Of a stretch of DNA of 64,000 nucleotides, positions 43,088-51,028 are shown one piece after another (positions within the stretch are counted from its first letter, which is position 1; every line of letters begins with the position of its first letter). The DNA is from an uncultured Clostridia bacterium (GTDB lineage Bacteria > Bacillota > Clostridia > Oscillospirales > Ruminococcaceae), in contig CANQHA010000001.1 in NCBI GenBank assembly GCA_947623585.1, positions 277,491 through 341,490 on the forward strand, read 5' to 3'. The notes beneath the pieces are model-generated. The model saw only the letters and a program-made list of their open reading frames with translations. It was not told the origin of the DNA and made no database searches. The translations under genes and the position numbers were made by a program.

Positions 43088-43120
43088 ACAACGCCGATAT
43101 TTACTATCGGCGCGGTTTTT
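43088..43120 (-). terminator. Terminator of the DUF6465-like gene
   Basis: On the minus strand GCGCCGATA pairs with TATCGGCG around GTAAA and is followed by TTGTTTTTTTT. It lies 10 nt past the stop codon. Confidence 0.85.
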
Positions 43121-43130
43121 TCGGTTTGGA

Positions 43131-43481
43131 TCAAAGCGCTACCTTGTCGGAGAAGTCGGAGTTGATCACATAGTAAACAGCCTTGTCCTCAGGCTTGATG
43201 TAAATCTCGACCTTCTTGACCTTGCCCTTGAATTTGCTCTTGTAGTCGGCCTCGACGGCTTTCTTGATAGCGGCGAAATCATATTCGTCGCCGCCAAACT
43301 GGACCTTTACGGTCTCCTTCGGGGCGGCCGCCTTTGCGGGGGCTTTCTTCTCGGCAGGAGCTTTCTTCTCTGCGACAACCTTTGCGGGCTTCTCGGCAGC
43401 GGCTTCTGCGACGGGCTTCTTCACGGTCTCAACTGCGGCCTCGGGCTTGACCTCGGCTGCGACTTTCTTCTTTGCGGGCAT
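43131..43481 (-). CDS. Lys/Ala-rich protein with small C-terminal domain (DUF6465-like)
   Basis: 116 aa from MPAKKKVAAEVK; GGAGG lies 8 nt upstream, so the five extra track residues are dropped. The N-terminal 55 residues are a basic Ala/Lys/Pro/Glu repeat (EKKAPAEKKAPAK), followed by a compact domain VKVQFGGDEYDFAAIKKAVEADYKSKFKG ending VEIYIKPEDKAVYYVIN. This matches what I recall of DUF6465 proteins. The tail could bind nucleic acid, but that is inference. Monocistronic. Confidence 0.72.
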   Translation of the reverse strand: MPAKKKVAAEVKPEAAVETVKKPVAEAAAEKPAKVVAEKKAPAEKKAPAKAAAPKETVKVQFGGDEYDFAAIKKAVEADYKSKFKGKVKKVEIYIKPEDKAVYYVINSDFSDKVAL

Positions 43482-43599
43482 AATAATTACCTCCAAAATA
43501 ATATTTTGATATTTATATTATACTACGACTTTTTCGATATGTCAATCTGCTAAGCTAAAAAAGCGAAAAAGATTGAAACCCGCCGCTTTTAATATGTAA

Positions 43600-43626
43600 A
43601 GCCGAAGCAAACGCTCCGGCTCATAA
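43600..43626 (-). terminator. Hairpin after the SASP gene
   Basis: On the minus strand GAGCCGGAGC and GCTTCGGCTT form a stem with one mismatch around GTTT, followed by TACAT rather than a clear T-run. A weak terminator or mRNA-stabilising 3' hairpin. Confidence 0.5.
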
Positions 43627-43633
43627 AAAGGTC

Positions 43634-43822
43634 TTAGCGAACGCTGCCCGACTTGTAGGCGTCGATCATTTTCTTGACCATCTGTCCGCCGACAGAACCT
43701 GCCTCGCGGGAGGTGAGATCGCCGTTGTAACCGTTCTTGAGGTTTACTCCGACTTCGTTTGCAGCTTCGATCTTGAACTTCTCAAGAGTCTGTCTGCCCT
43801 GATCGCTGGTAATACCCTTCAT
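43634..43822 (-). CDS. Alpha/beta-type small acid-soluble spore protein
   Basis: 62 aa. KIEAANEVGVNLKNGYNG and LTSREAGSVGGQMVKKMI are the two diagnostic SASP motifs; the Glu-Ala cut site of the germination protease GPR is normally in the first. SASPs coat and protect spore DNA. AAGGAG precedes the ATG by 9 nt. Upstream, CATGTTA around 43917 on the minus strand resembles a sigma-G -10 element, but no convincing -35 partner was found. It is strong evidence that the organism forms spores. Confidence 0.95.
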   Translation of the reverse strand: MKGITSDQGRQTLEKFKIEAANEVGVNLKNGYNGDLTSREAGSVGGQMVKKMIDAYKSGSVR

Positions 43823-43826
43823 CTGT

Positions 43827-44160
43827 ATAACACTCCTTTATAAAAAATGCTTTGCATTTTCTTTGTAGGTTTATGTCTTTTTCTTAAAAAGTCGATAGGC
43901 GCAAAAAACGCTTTAACATGAAAATGCGTTTTCTTGCCTGCAACATTATTATTGCCGGCGCGGTCGGCTTTATTTGAGGAAATTTTTGATTGTTTTTCCT
44001 TTGCCGCTCCGAGAAAACTATTAAAAATTCAAAATATTTTAAAAAGCCCTTTATTTTTTTGAAAAGATGTGTTATAGTGTATATATGCAACTTTTTGGGT
44101 GTATCGTGATGTTAAAATACTAAAGGCTGAAACGTCCGCGGATTTTGCGGAAACAGCGGA
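43827..44160. other. Divergent AT-rich promoter region
   Basis: About 330 nt between the SASP gene and the M15 peptidase gene. It contains hairpin AAAATGC/GCATTTT (43847-43863), an AT-rich tract and TTGAAA followed by TATAGT/TATATA at 44060-44085, probably the promoter of the peptidase gene. The track ORF 43884-44090 has no ribosome site and is rejected. Confidence 0.5.
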
Positions 44161-44175
44161 AAGGAATGGTTAGAC

Positions 44176-45327
44176 ATGGCACAAAACGGTTACGTTCGGA
44201 AAAGACGCTACAAGATCAAATATAAAAATCTCGCGATACTGCTTGCGATACTTCTTATTTTGATCCTTCTCATCGCAAGGGGCTGCTCCGCGCTTTTCGG
44301 CAAAAACAAGGATAAAAACAAAGACCTTGATAACGAACCTCTTGTTACCGGGGATTCGCAGCAGCAAAACATTCCGCTTGAAAACGTCCCCGCTCTCGAC
44401 CCGGCGACTCAGTATTACTATTCCTTTACTTATGAGGACAAAACAAGCGCCGACCTCGGAGAGGGCGACCTCGTTTTGGTGAACAACAACATCCAGTATC
44501 TCGGCTCGGTGAACGAGGACGAGCTTTCGGTCGTTCGCGAGCTTAAAAACAACGCCTACTCGGTCAAGGACTATACCGTTAAGGTAAGACCCGAAGCGAT
44601 GAACGCCCTGAACGAAATGCTCCTTGCGTTTTATACCGCTACCGGCAAGGATACCATTATGGTCAACGCGGGATATCGCACCCTTGAATATCAGCAGGAG
44701 CTTTATGACGACGACCTCGCCTCGAGCGGGCAGAACTCATCGACGCTCGTCGCAAAGCCCGGTTACAGCGAGCATCACACCGGCCTTGCGGTAGACTTCA
44801 CCGTTTATGAAAACGGAAAATACGATCAGTCGAAGCTCGGAAACGGCGAATATACATGGATAGACGAAAACGCCCACAAATTCGGCTTCGTCAACAGATA
44901 TCCCAAGGGCAAGGAGACCCTCACCATGATAGACAACGAGCCGTGGCATTATCGCTATGTCGGAGTGCCGCACGCGACAGTCATGAAAAATTACGGCTAC
45001 TGCCTCGAGGAGTATATAGACTTCATCAAGAACTATACTATTAAAAACGGATTCCTTTCGGTCAACACCGACGACGGCTCGCAGTATATGATCTATTATG
45101 TTCCGATGAGCGGCGGCGATTCGACGAGCGTTTATGTACCCGCGACCGATAAGGAGACCGGGACCAAGACATACCCTTATGAGATATCGGGCAACAACGT
45201 TGACGGCTGGATAGTCACCTTCCTCTATAAAGAGGGCGACGGCACCGCCGTGCCGCCCGTTGCCGACGAGCCTGACGTCACCGAGCCCGCGGAAGATTCT
45301 CAGACAGACGGAACCGAGACGGAATAA
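44176..45327 (+). CDS. M15B-family D,D-carboxypeptidase (VanY-like), membrane-anchored
   Basis: 383 aa. A basic start and one transmembrane segment (about 19-35) anchor it outside the cell. The peptidase domain (about 135-270) has GYRTLEYQQELYDD, the zinc-binding SEHHTGLAVDF (H200, D207) and EPWHYRYVG (H258). It would trim D-Ala from peptidoglycan stem peptides. The C-terminal 90 residues form an extra beta-rich part and an acidic Thr/Glu tail. GGAAAGGAATGG precedes the start. There is no vanA/vanB-type cluster nearby, so normal wall maturation is more likely than resistance. Confidence 0.88.
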   Translation: MAQNGYVRKRRYKIKYKNLAILLAILLILILLIARGCSALFGKNKDKNKDLDNEPLVTGDSQQQNIPLENVPALDPATQYYYSFTYEDKTSADLGEGDLVLVNNNIQYLGSVNEDELSVVRELKNNAYSVKDYTVKVRPEAMNALNEMLLAFYTATGKDTIMVNAGYRTLEYQQELYDDDLASSGQNSSTLVAKPGYSEHHTGLAVDFTVYENGKYDQSKLGNGEYTWIDENAHKFGFVNRYPKGKETLTMIDNEPWHYRYVGVPHATVMKNYGYCLEEYIDFIKNYTIKNGFLSVNTDDGSQYMIYYVPMSGGDSTSVYVPATDKETGTKTYPYEISGNNVDGWIVTFLYKEGDGTAVPPVADEPDVTEPAEDSQTDGTETE

Positions 45328-45351
45328 AATTTTTGAAAAGGAAGTAATGAA

Positions 45352-46176
45352 ATGTCAGAATGTACTCACGACTGCTCGACTTGCGGGCAGAACTGCTCTT
45401 CAAGAACTCAGCCGCAGGATTTTCATACCGACCCTCACCCGATGAGCCATATCAAAAAGGTCATCGGCGTTGTGAGCGGAAAGGGCGGCGTCGGAAAATC
45501 CCTCGTGACCTCGATGCTCGCCGTCGAGGCGCAGCGCAGAAACCTCAAAGCAGCGATACTTGACGCCGATATCACCGGGCCGTCAATCCCGAAAGCGTTC
45601 GGAATCAAGCAAAAAGCCTCGGCGGTCGAGGAATCTTTGCTGCCGGTAGTTTCAAAATCGGGAATAAAGATAATGTCGGTAAACCTGCTGCTCGAAGACG
45701 AAACACAACCGGTCGTCTGGCGCGGACCGGTTATCGCCGGGGTCGTCAAGCAGTTTTGGGAGGAGGTAATTTGGGACGACGTTGATTTCATGTTCGTCGA
45801 TATGCCTCCGGGAACCGGCGACGTTCCTCTGACGGTATTTCAGTCGATAAGGCTCGACGGCATAATCGTCGTCACCTCTCCTCAGCAGCTTGTCGGAATG
45901 ATAGTCGAAAAGGCGGTCAACATGGCAAAGCTGATGAACATTCCGATCCTCGGGATCGTTGAGAATATGAGCTGGTTTGAATGCCCCGACTGCGGCTCAA
46001 AGCACGAAATTTTCGGCCCGAGCAGGGCTGACGAGGCCGCCGCAAAGATCGGAACGCAGGTGCTCGCAAAGCTGCCCTTTGACAGAGAACTCGCAAAGCT
46101 CTGCGATTCGGGGCTCATCGAGCTTTATGAGACCCGCGGGATGGAACACGCGGCAGACGTTATCTTCGGAAACTGA
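45352..46176 (+). CDS. mrp: Mrp/NBP35-family Fe-S cluster carrier ATPase
   Basis: 274 aa. The deviant Walker A GKGGVGKS is at 43-50, followed by ILDADITGPSIPK and FMFVDMPPGTGDVPLTVFQS, all typical of Mrp/ApbC. The N-terminus has C4, C8, C11 and C15, and ENMSWFECPDCGSKHEIFG holds the CPDC pair that bridges an Fe-S cluster in the dimer. It delivers Fe-S clusters to target proteins. It follows the M15 gene by 24 nt and precedes a small FakA-C-like gene by 18 nt. Confidence 0.92.
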   Translation: MSECTHDCSTCGQNCSSRTQPQDFHTDPHPMSHIKKVIGVVSGKGGVGKSLVTSMLAVEAQRRNLKAAILDADITGPSIPKAFGIKQKASAVEESLLPVVSKSGIKIMSVNLLLEDETQPVVWRGPVIAGVVKQFWEEVIWDDVDFMFVDMPPGTGDVPLTVFQSIRLDGIIVVTSPQQLVGMIVEKAVNMAKLMNIPILGIVENMSWFECPDCGSKHEIFGPSRADEAAAKIGTQVLAKLPFDRELAKLCDSGLIELYETRGMEHAADVIFGN

Positions 46177-46194
46177 CAGGAAAGGAAAAACGCT

Positions 46195-46452
46195 ATGAAC
46201 GACACTGAATTCAGATATGACACTCAGCTTCTCATCGAGGGCGAAAACCTCGACGAGGACGAAATCAACGACTACTTCACCGAAAACTTTAAGGGCGACT
46301 GCCTTCTGGCCGTCGGCGACGAAGACCTCATCAAGATCCATTTCCACACGAACGAGCCTTGGAAGGTGCTTGAATATTGCAGCACGCTCGGCGAGATTTA
46401 TGATATCGTCATTGAGGATATGGACAGGCAAAGCCGAGGACTTCACGGATAA
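46195..46452 (+). CDS. Free-standing FakA/YloV C-terminal-like domain
   Basis: 85 aa. RYDTQLLIEGENLDEDEI, then DCLLAVGDEDLIKIHFHTNEPWKVLEYCSTLGEIYDIVIEDM. This pattern (VVGDEDLVKVHIHTNEPGKVLEY..GEL..IKIENM) closely resembles the C-terminal part of FakA/YloV-type fatty-acid kinases, here without the DhaL kinase domain. GAAAGGA precedes the ATG and it is the last gene after mrp, with a good terminator. Whether it binds a fatty-acid-carrying DegV protein on its own is unknown. Confidence 0.7.
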   Translation: MNDTEFRYDTQLLIEGENLDEDEINDYFTENFKGDCLLAVGDEDLIKIHFHTNEPWKVLEYCSTLGEIYDIVIEDMDRQSRGLHG

Positions 46453-46454
46453 AA

Positions 46455-46493
46455 AAACGACGCCCTTTCCGATTTCGGGAAGGGCGCTTTTTT
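46455..46493 (+). terminator. Terminator of the M15-mrp-FakA-C unit
   Basis: GCCCTTTCCGA and TCGGGAAGGGC form a long stem followed by GCTTTTTT. It lies directly after the stop at 46452. Confidence 0.9.
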
Positions 46494-46548
46494 CGGCGCC
46501 CGGAGCTTGGTGCAAAAACTTGCTCAGAAAAAATTTTAGGAGGAAAAT

Positions 46549-47130
46549 ATGTATAAGACGGAATTTTTGCCGAAGGAAAAGTGGCAGGGCTATCCTTTGG
46601 TGATGGATTACAGCACATCGGAATATTACGATATGTCAATCATTCAAAAGCCGAACGGGTTTGAAATGACGCTTGAAAAACGCATCGCCGACCCGCCAAT
46701 CTCTCACACCTCGGAGGAATACGACTTCCCCGACTCGCTCTATCAGCAGCACTGGCCGAACGCCGAGGCATATGGGATTTTTGAGGGAGAAGCGCTCATC
46801 GGCGCGATAGAGGTCTGCCCCGAGGTGTGGTCTAACCGCCTTGCGGTGACCGAGCTTTGGGTCAGGGAAGACCGCAGAAAACAAGGCGTCGGCAGGGCTC
46901 TGATGGATAAAGCGAAAAGCCTCTGCCGCGAGCGGGATCACCGCGCGATAATCCTTGAAACACAGTCATGCAACACGAACGCGATCGGGTTTTATCTGCA
47001 CGAGGGCTTCGAGCTTATCGGCTTCGACGCCTGCTGCTATACGAACGCGGACATCAAGCGAAGAGAGGTCAGGCTGGACCTCGGGTGGTACCCAGATGAG
47101 TGGAGAGGGGCGGAGAGGAGAAGAAATTAA
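46549..47130 (+). CDS. GNAT acetyltransferase
   Basis: 193 aa with a non-conserved N-terminal 60 residues and a GNAT core: LAVTELWVREDRRKQGVGRALMDKA binds acetyl-CoA (R/QGVGRAL), then ILETQSCNTNAIGFYLHEGFELIGFD. Streptothricin- and other small-molecule acetyltransferases share this layout, but acceptor and resistance role are not deducible. AGGAGG lies 7 nt before the ATG. Confidence 0.85.
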   Translation: MYKTEFLPKEKWQGYPLVMDYSTSEYYDMSIIQKPNGFEMTLEKRIADPPISHTSEEYDFPDSLYQQHWPNAEAYGIFEGEALIGAIEVCPEVWSNRLAVTELWVREDRRKQGVGRALMDKAKSLCRERDHRAIILETQSCNTNAIGFYLHEGFELIGFDACCYTNADIKRREVRLDLGWYPDEWRGAERRRN

Positions 47131-47532
47131 AACACCGCAGTATGTTTTAAGATAGTTTGCCAAGGTATTGACAATTTGAGTTAATTTGATTATAATATTT
47201 ATTGTCAGGCGATAATGTGTCCTTAAATTTCTATGATTCGCAGAATGAGAGTGCGAATGAACGGAACGGTAAGGATTTGGGCGCTTGACAAGAAAAAGGG
47301 TAAATCATAGAAACTATTGGCTCCTCTAAAATGCTCATTATGGGTCAAGAAAGCGGTTTGCTGGTTGACTTTAGTTGTCCCCCTGCTGTTTTGTTGCTTT
47401 ACACACACATTACGAACCGATTGCTTGAGTTATCGGTCTTGTTTTGTTGCGTGTAAAGCAGTATAACTGTAATCGTCGTCCACGCACAAGCAAGTACGTG
47501 AACTTTTTCGGTTCAGAAAGGAGGATAAGAAA
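47131..47532. other. Low-GC intergenic region
   Basis: About 400 nt, clearly more AT-rich than the flanking core genes. No ORF is convincing on either strand. It contains the structured RNA candidate at 47389-47460 and ends with the AGAAAGGAGG site of the next gene. Confidence 0.5.
47389..47460 (+). ncRNA. Candidate structured RNA or recognition site
   Basis: TGCTTTACACAC (47395-47406) and GCGTGTAAAGCA (47449-47460) form a 12-bp stem with one mismatch, enclosing a perfect 6-bp hairpin ACCGAT/ATCGGT with a 10-nt loop. Superimposed is a direct repeat TTTTGTTGC at 47389-47397 and 47442-47450. It stands 70 nt before the Asn/His-rich gene. It could be a leader RNA, a small RNA or a protein-binding site. 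Confidence 0.4.
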
Positions 47533-47763
47533 ATGAGTAACAAAAAAGTATCCGGAAAGACCCACACAAAAGAGCAACTGGATAATTGGGCAAATCAGAA
47601 TAATCCGAACAACAAGGCATATCGTTCAAATGCAAACAACCATGCCAACCAATTAAACAGAAAGCACCATAATCATCAGCAAAGACATAATTGCTCCCGT
47701 AGACACAAGGAAGCTGTGCTTATGTCCCTGTGGGCTCCTGATTATCCGGAATATGACGACTGA
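47533..47763 (+). CDS. Asn/His-rich basic small protein, unknown
   Basis: 76 aa after AGAAAGGAGG. The composition is extreme: about a quarter Asn (NWANQNNPNNKAY, NANNHANQLN), then a His/Lys/Arg stretch with HHNHQQRHNCSRRHK, ending acidic (PDYPEYDD). The His cluster could bind metal or nucleic acid. No domain recognised. It is followed 11 nt later by a small acidic gene, and both are low in GC, which suggests recent acquisition as a pair. Confidence 0.65.
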   Translation: MSNKKVSGKTHTKEQLDNWANQNNPNNKAYRSNANNHANQLNRKHHNHQQRHNCSRRHKEAVLMSLWAPDYPEYDD

Positions 47764-47774
47764 AAGGAGATAAA

Positions 47775-47966
47775 ATGGGAAAGTATTTCTTTGATTATGA
47801 CGACGGCGATTTCGCACATTCGATTTCAGATAATATGGCTATTGATTCCGACGGAAATATGCTGATGCGAATGGGCGATAACATGGCGCTGGATTTGGAC
47901 ACGGGAGATATACATTTTATATCCTCATGGCCTGATGACTTATGGTCAGATGACGACGAAGAGTGA
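47775..47966 (+). CDS. Acidic small protein, unknown
   Basis: 63 aa after GAAAGGAG, strongly acidic (DYDDGDF, WSDDDEE). NMAIDSDGNMLMRMGDNMALDLDTGD contains an internal repeat of the form DNMA(I/L)D(S/L)D. It shares an operon with the basic Asn/His-rich protein, and the opposite charges would allow them to bind each other. A terminator follows within 10 nt. Confidence 0.65.
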   Translation: MGKYFFDYDDGDFAHSISDNMAIDSDGNMLMRMGDNMALDLDTGDIHFISSWPDDLWSDDDEE

Positions 47967-47971
47967 AAAGA

Positions 47972-48005
47972 CCACCCCTGCCGGTTTTCGGCAGGGGGAA
48001 TTTTT
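47972..48005 (+). terminator. Terminator of the small-protein pair
   Basis: CCCCTGCCG and CGGCAGGGG form a perfect stem around GTTTT, followed by GAATTTTTATT. Confidence 0.88.
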
Positions 48006-48085
48006 ATTATCTTTGAATCAAAAAATACCGCCTCGCTCCGGTCTTTGAGGAGTATAGTCTTTGCGCCTCCTCCCCTGCTCCCACA

Positions 48086-48126
48086 AAAAAACAGGCAGAA
48101 GGTTTTGCGCCTTCCGCCTGCTTTTT
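48086..48126 (-). terminator. Intrinsic terminator of ppdK
   Basis: CAGGCAGAAGG (48092-48102) and CCTTCCGCCTG (48110-48120) form an 11-bp stem with one wobble; on the minus strand TTTTTTTGTG follows. Confidence 0.88.
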
Positions 48127-48135
48127 GATTAAGAA

Positions 48136-50769
48136 TTACTTCTTGTCCTTGATGGCTGCCTGAGCCGCGGCGAGTCTTGCGATCGGGACGCGGAACGGCG
48201 AGCAGGAAACGTAGTCGAGGCCGATCTCGTGGCAGAACTCGATTGAGGACGGGTCGCCGCCGTGCTCACCGCAGATGCCGCAGTGAAGCGACGGTCTTAC
48301 CTTTTTGCCGAGAGTTACGGCCATATCCATCAGCTTGCCGACGCCGGTGGTGTCGAGCCTTGCGAACGGATCGGACTCGTAGATCTTGTTTGCATAGTAT
48401 GCGGGCAGGAACTTGCCTGCGTCGTCACGAGAGAAACCGAAGGTCATCTGAGTGAGGTCGTTGGTGCCGAAGCAGAAGAACTCGGCCTCTTTGGCGATAT
48501 CGTCGGCGGTGAGGGCTGCGCGCGGGATCTCGATCATGGTGCCTACTTCATAGTGAAGATCGGCGCCCGCTTCCTTGATGACAGCGTCGGCAGTCTTTAC
48601 AACGACATCCTTTACAAATTTAAGCTCCTTGACCTCGCCGACGAGCGGAATCATGATCTCGGGAACGATGTTCCAATCGGCGTGGCGGCTCTTGACGGCG
48701 ATAGCGGCCTTGATGACGGCCTTGGTCTGCATAACCGCGATCTCGGGATAGGTTACGGTCAGACGGCAGCCGCGGTGACCCATCATCGGGTTGAACTCGT
48801 GGAGGTCGTTGATGACCTGATGGATATATGCGACGGATTTGCCCTGAGCCTTTGCGAGCGCCTCAATGTCGGCCTCATCGGTAGGAACAAATTCGTGGAG
48901 CGGCGGATCGAGGAAGCGGATAGTTACGGGATATCCTCCGAGCGCCTCGAACAGACCCTCGAAGTCGGCCTGCTGCATGGGCTCGATCTTTGCAAGCGCA
49001 GCCTCGCGCTCTTCAACCGTCTCCGAGCAGATCATCTCGCGGAAAGCGCCGATCCTTGCGGGGTCGAAGAACATATGCTCAGTGCGGCAAAGTCCGATTC
49101 CCTGTGCTCCGAAAGCGGCAGCCTGCTTGGCGTCGGCCGGAGTATCGGCATTGGTTCTTACGCCGAGCTTCTTATACTTGTCGGCAAGCTCCATGATCCT
49201 TCCGAAGTAGCCGCTGTTCGGGTCTGCGGGAACGGTCGGGATGATCTCGCCGTAGATGTTGCCGGTGGAACCGTCAAGAGAAATAGCGTCGCCCTCATGA
49301 TAAACCTTGCCGGCAAGGGTGAAGCACTTGTTCTCCTCGTCCATCTTGATGTCGCCGCAGCCGGAAACACAGCAGGTTCCCATGCCTCTTGCGACAACGG
49401 CGGCGTGCGAGGTCTGTCCTCCGCGAACGGTGAGGATACCCTGAGAATACTTCATTCCCTCGATGTCCTCGGGAGAAGTCTCAAGACGGACAAGAACAAC
49501 CTTTTCCTTGTTCTTTCCGTGTGCGACAGCGTCTTCAGCGGTAAATACAATGGTGCCGGCGGCTGCTCCCGGAGAAGCGGCGATGCCCTTTCCGATCGGA
49601 ACGGCCTTTTTGAGGGCGGCGGCGTCAAAGGTCGGGTGCAGAAGCATATCGAGCGACTTGGCGTCGATCTGCATGAGGGCTTCCTTCTCGGTGATCATGC
49701 CCTCGTCGATGAGGTCGCAGGCGATCTTTATAGCGGCGGCGGCGGTGCGCTTGCCGTTACGGGTCTGGAGCATATAGAGCTTCTCGTTCTCGACGGTGAA
49801 CTCCATATCCTGCATATCGTGATAGTGGTTCTCGAGGATCTCGCAGACCTTCTGGAACTGCTCGTAGACCTTCGGGAAGACCTCGGCCATCTTTGCGATA
49901 GGCATAGGAGTGCGGACGCCCGCAACAACGTCTTCCCCCTGAGCGTTAGTCAAGAATTCGCCCATGAGGCCCTTTTCGCCGGTAGCGGGGTTACGGGTGA
50001 ACGCAACGCCGGTTCCGCAGTTGTCGCCCATATTGCCGAACGCCATCATCTGAACGTTGACGGCGGTTCCCCAAGAATAAGGAATGTCGTGGTCCATGCG
50101 GTAGACGTTTGCACGCGGGTTGTCCCAAGAACGGAAGACGGCCTTGATAGCCTCAAAGAGCTGCTCCTTCGGGTCGTCGGGGAAGTCCTTGCCGAGCTGA
50201 GCCTTGTATTCGGCCTTGAACTGGTTCGCAAGGGTCTTGAGGTCGTCGGCGTTGAGCTCAACGTCCTGAGTTACGCCCTTGGCTTCCTTCATCTGGTCGA
50301 TCAGCTTCTCAAAATACTTCTTGCCGACTTCCATAACGACGTCGGAGAACATCTGAATGAATCTGCGGTAGCAGTCCCATGCCCAACGCGGGTTATTGGA
50401 CTTTGCGGCGATGACGTTTACGACGTCCTCGTTAAGTCCGAGGTTGAGAATGGTGTCCATCATGCCGGGCATCGAAGCGCGTGCTCCGGAACGGACGGAA
50501 ACGAGAAGAGGATTCTCCTTGTCGCCGAACTTCTTGCCGGTGATGTTTTCCATCTTTTCGATGTACTCCATGATCTCCGCCATGATTTCGGGATTGATCT
50601 GACGTCCGTCCTCATAATACTGAGTGCAGGCTTCGGTAGAGATGGTGAAGCCCTGAGGGACGGGAAGTCCGATATTGGTCATTTCTGCGAGGTTGGCGCC
50701 TTTTCCTCCCAAAAGCTCACGCATCTGCGCGTTGCCTTCGGTGAAAAGGTAACAATACTTTTTGCTCAT
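48136..50769 (-). CDS. ppdK: Pyruvate, phosphate dikinase
   Basis: 877 aa, normal length. The N-terminal nucleotide-binding domain starts YCYLFTEGNAQMRELLGGKGANLAEM; the phosphohistidine is in GGQTSHAAVVARGMGTCCVSG (near 455); the C-terminal PEP/pyruvate barrel includes GLCRTEHMFFD, MGHRGCRL, GTNDLTQMTFGFSRDD and CGEHGGDPSS. It interconverts pyruvate, ATP and Pi with PEP, AMP and PPi; with pckG it gives a PPi-linked route around pyruvate kinase. AGGTAAAAAAC precedes the ATG. Expressed from its own promoter at 50844-50872. Confidence 0.97.
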   Translation of the reverse strand: MSKKYCYLFTEGNAQMRELLGGKGANLAEMTNIGLPVPQGFTISTEACTQYYEDGRQINPEIMAEIMEYIEKMENITGKKFGDKENPLLVSVRSGARASMPGMMDTILNLGLNEDVVNVIAAKSNNPRWAWDCYRRFIQMFSDVVMEVGKKYFEKLIDQMKEAKGVTQDVELNADDLKTLANQFKAEYKAQLGKDFPDDPKEQLFEAIKAVFRSWDNPRANVYRMDHDIPYSWGTAVNVQMMAFGNMGDNCGTGVAFTRNPATGEKGLMGEFLTNAQGEDVVAGVRTPMPIAKMAEVFPKVYEQFQKVCEILENHYHDMQDMEFTVENEKLYMLQTRNGKRTAAAAIKIACDLIDEGMITEKEALMQIDAKSLDMLLHPTFDAAALKKAVPIGKGIAASPGAAAGTIVFTAEDAVAHGKNKEKVVLVRLETSPEDIEGMKYSQGILTVRGGQTSHAAVVARGMGTCCVSGCGDIKMDEENKCFTLAGKVYHEGDAISLDGSTGNIYGEIIPTVPADPNSGYFGRIMELADKYKKLGVRTNADTPADAKQAAAFGAQGIGLCRTEHMFFDPARIGAFREMICSETVEEREAALAKIEPMQQADFEGLFEALGGYPVTIRFLDPPLHEFVPTDEADIEALAKAQGKSVAYIHQVINDLHEFNPMMGHRGCRLTVTYPEIAVMQTKAVIKAAIAVKSRHADWNIVPEIMIPLVGEVKELKFVKDVVVKTADAVIKEAGADLHYEVGTMIEIPRAALTADDIAKEAEFFCFGTNDLTQMTFGFSRDDAGKFLPAYYANKIYESDPFARLDTTGVGKLMDMAVTLGKKVRPSLHCGICGEHGGDPSSIEFCHEIGLDYVSCSPFRVPIARLAAAQAAIKDKK

Positions 50770-50843
50770 TTGTTTTTTACCTCCATTGCTTTTTTCCGAC
50801 GCTGACCATGAGCATTTTTTCGGACAGAATCGGAGTTGATAAC

Positions 50844-50872
50844 ATTATAGCAGAAAACAAGAATCTTTTCCA
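50844..50872 (-). promoter_or_regulatory. ppdK promoter
   Basis: The minus strand carries TGGAAA, a 17-nt spacer and a perfect TATAAT, about 75 nt before the ppdK ATG. Confidence 0.65.
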
Positions 50873-50920
50873 TAGTCTTTTGATAATTTTTCAAGAAAAA
50901 ATCTCACAAATTACCATGGA

Positions 50921-50953
50921 CAAAATTGTGCAATTTTATGCAAACCGTTTGCA
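50921..50953. promoter_or_regulatory. Two adjacent palindromes between ppdK and glmU
   Basis: AAAATTGTGCAATTTT (7-bp arms) is followed at once by TGCAAACCGTTTGCA, a perfect 7-bp-arm palindrome around a central C at 50939-50953. The second ends 10 nt before the glmU -35 element, a usual place for an operator. GCAAAC-GTTTGC half-sites resemble those of LacI/GalR-family regulators. Confidence 0.5.
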
Positions 50954-50962
50954 AAATTCCGC

Positions 50963-50991
50963 TTGAATCTGCCTCGAAGTTGCGGTATAAT
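50963..50991 (+). promoter_or_regulatory. glmU promoter
   Basis: TTGAAT, a 17-nt spacer and TATAAT. The start codon of glmU is about 175 nt downstream, leaving a long leader filled by a GC-rich hairpin module. Confidence 0.75.
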
Positions 50992-51028
50992 ACTTATTGA
51001 CAGCGCTTTGTGCGCCTTTTCGGCCTTG

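Noticed and set aside
43884-44090. 68-aa ORF between SASP and the M15 peptidase
   Set aside because: No ribosome site, low-complexity AT-rich DNA, and it covers the likely peptidase promoter.
44176-45327. VanY-type glycopeptide resistance locus
   Set aside because: Only the M15 carboxypeptidase is present; no vanRS, ligase or VanX homologue is nearby.
48262-50805. 847-codon ORF on the plus strand across the whole of ppdK
   Set aside because: It lies exactly antisense to ppdK, whose product is fully recognisable. Biased GC-ending codons leave the opposite strand open; there is no family motif and no ribosome site.
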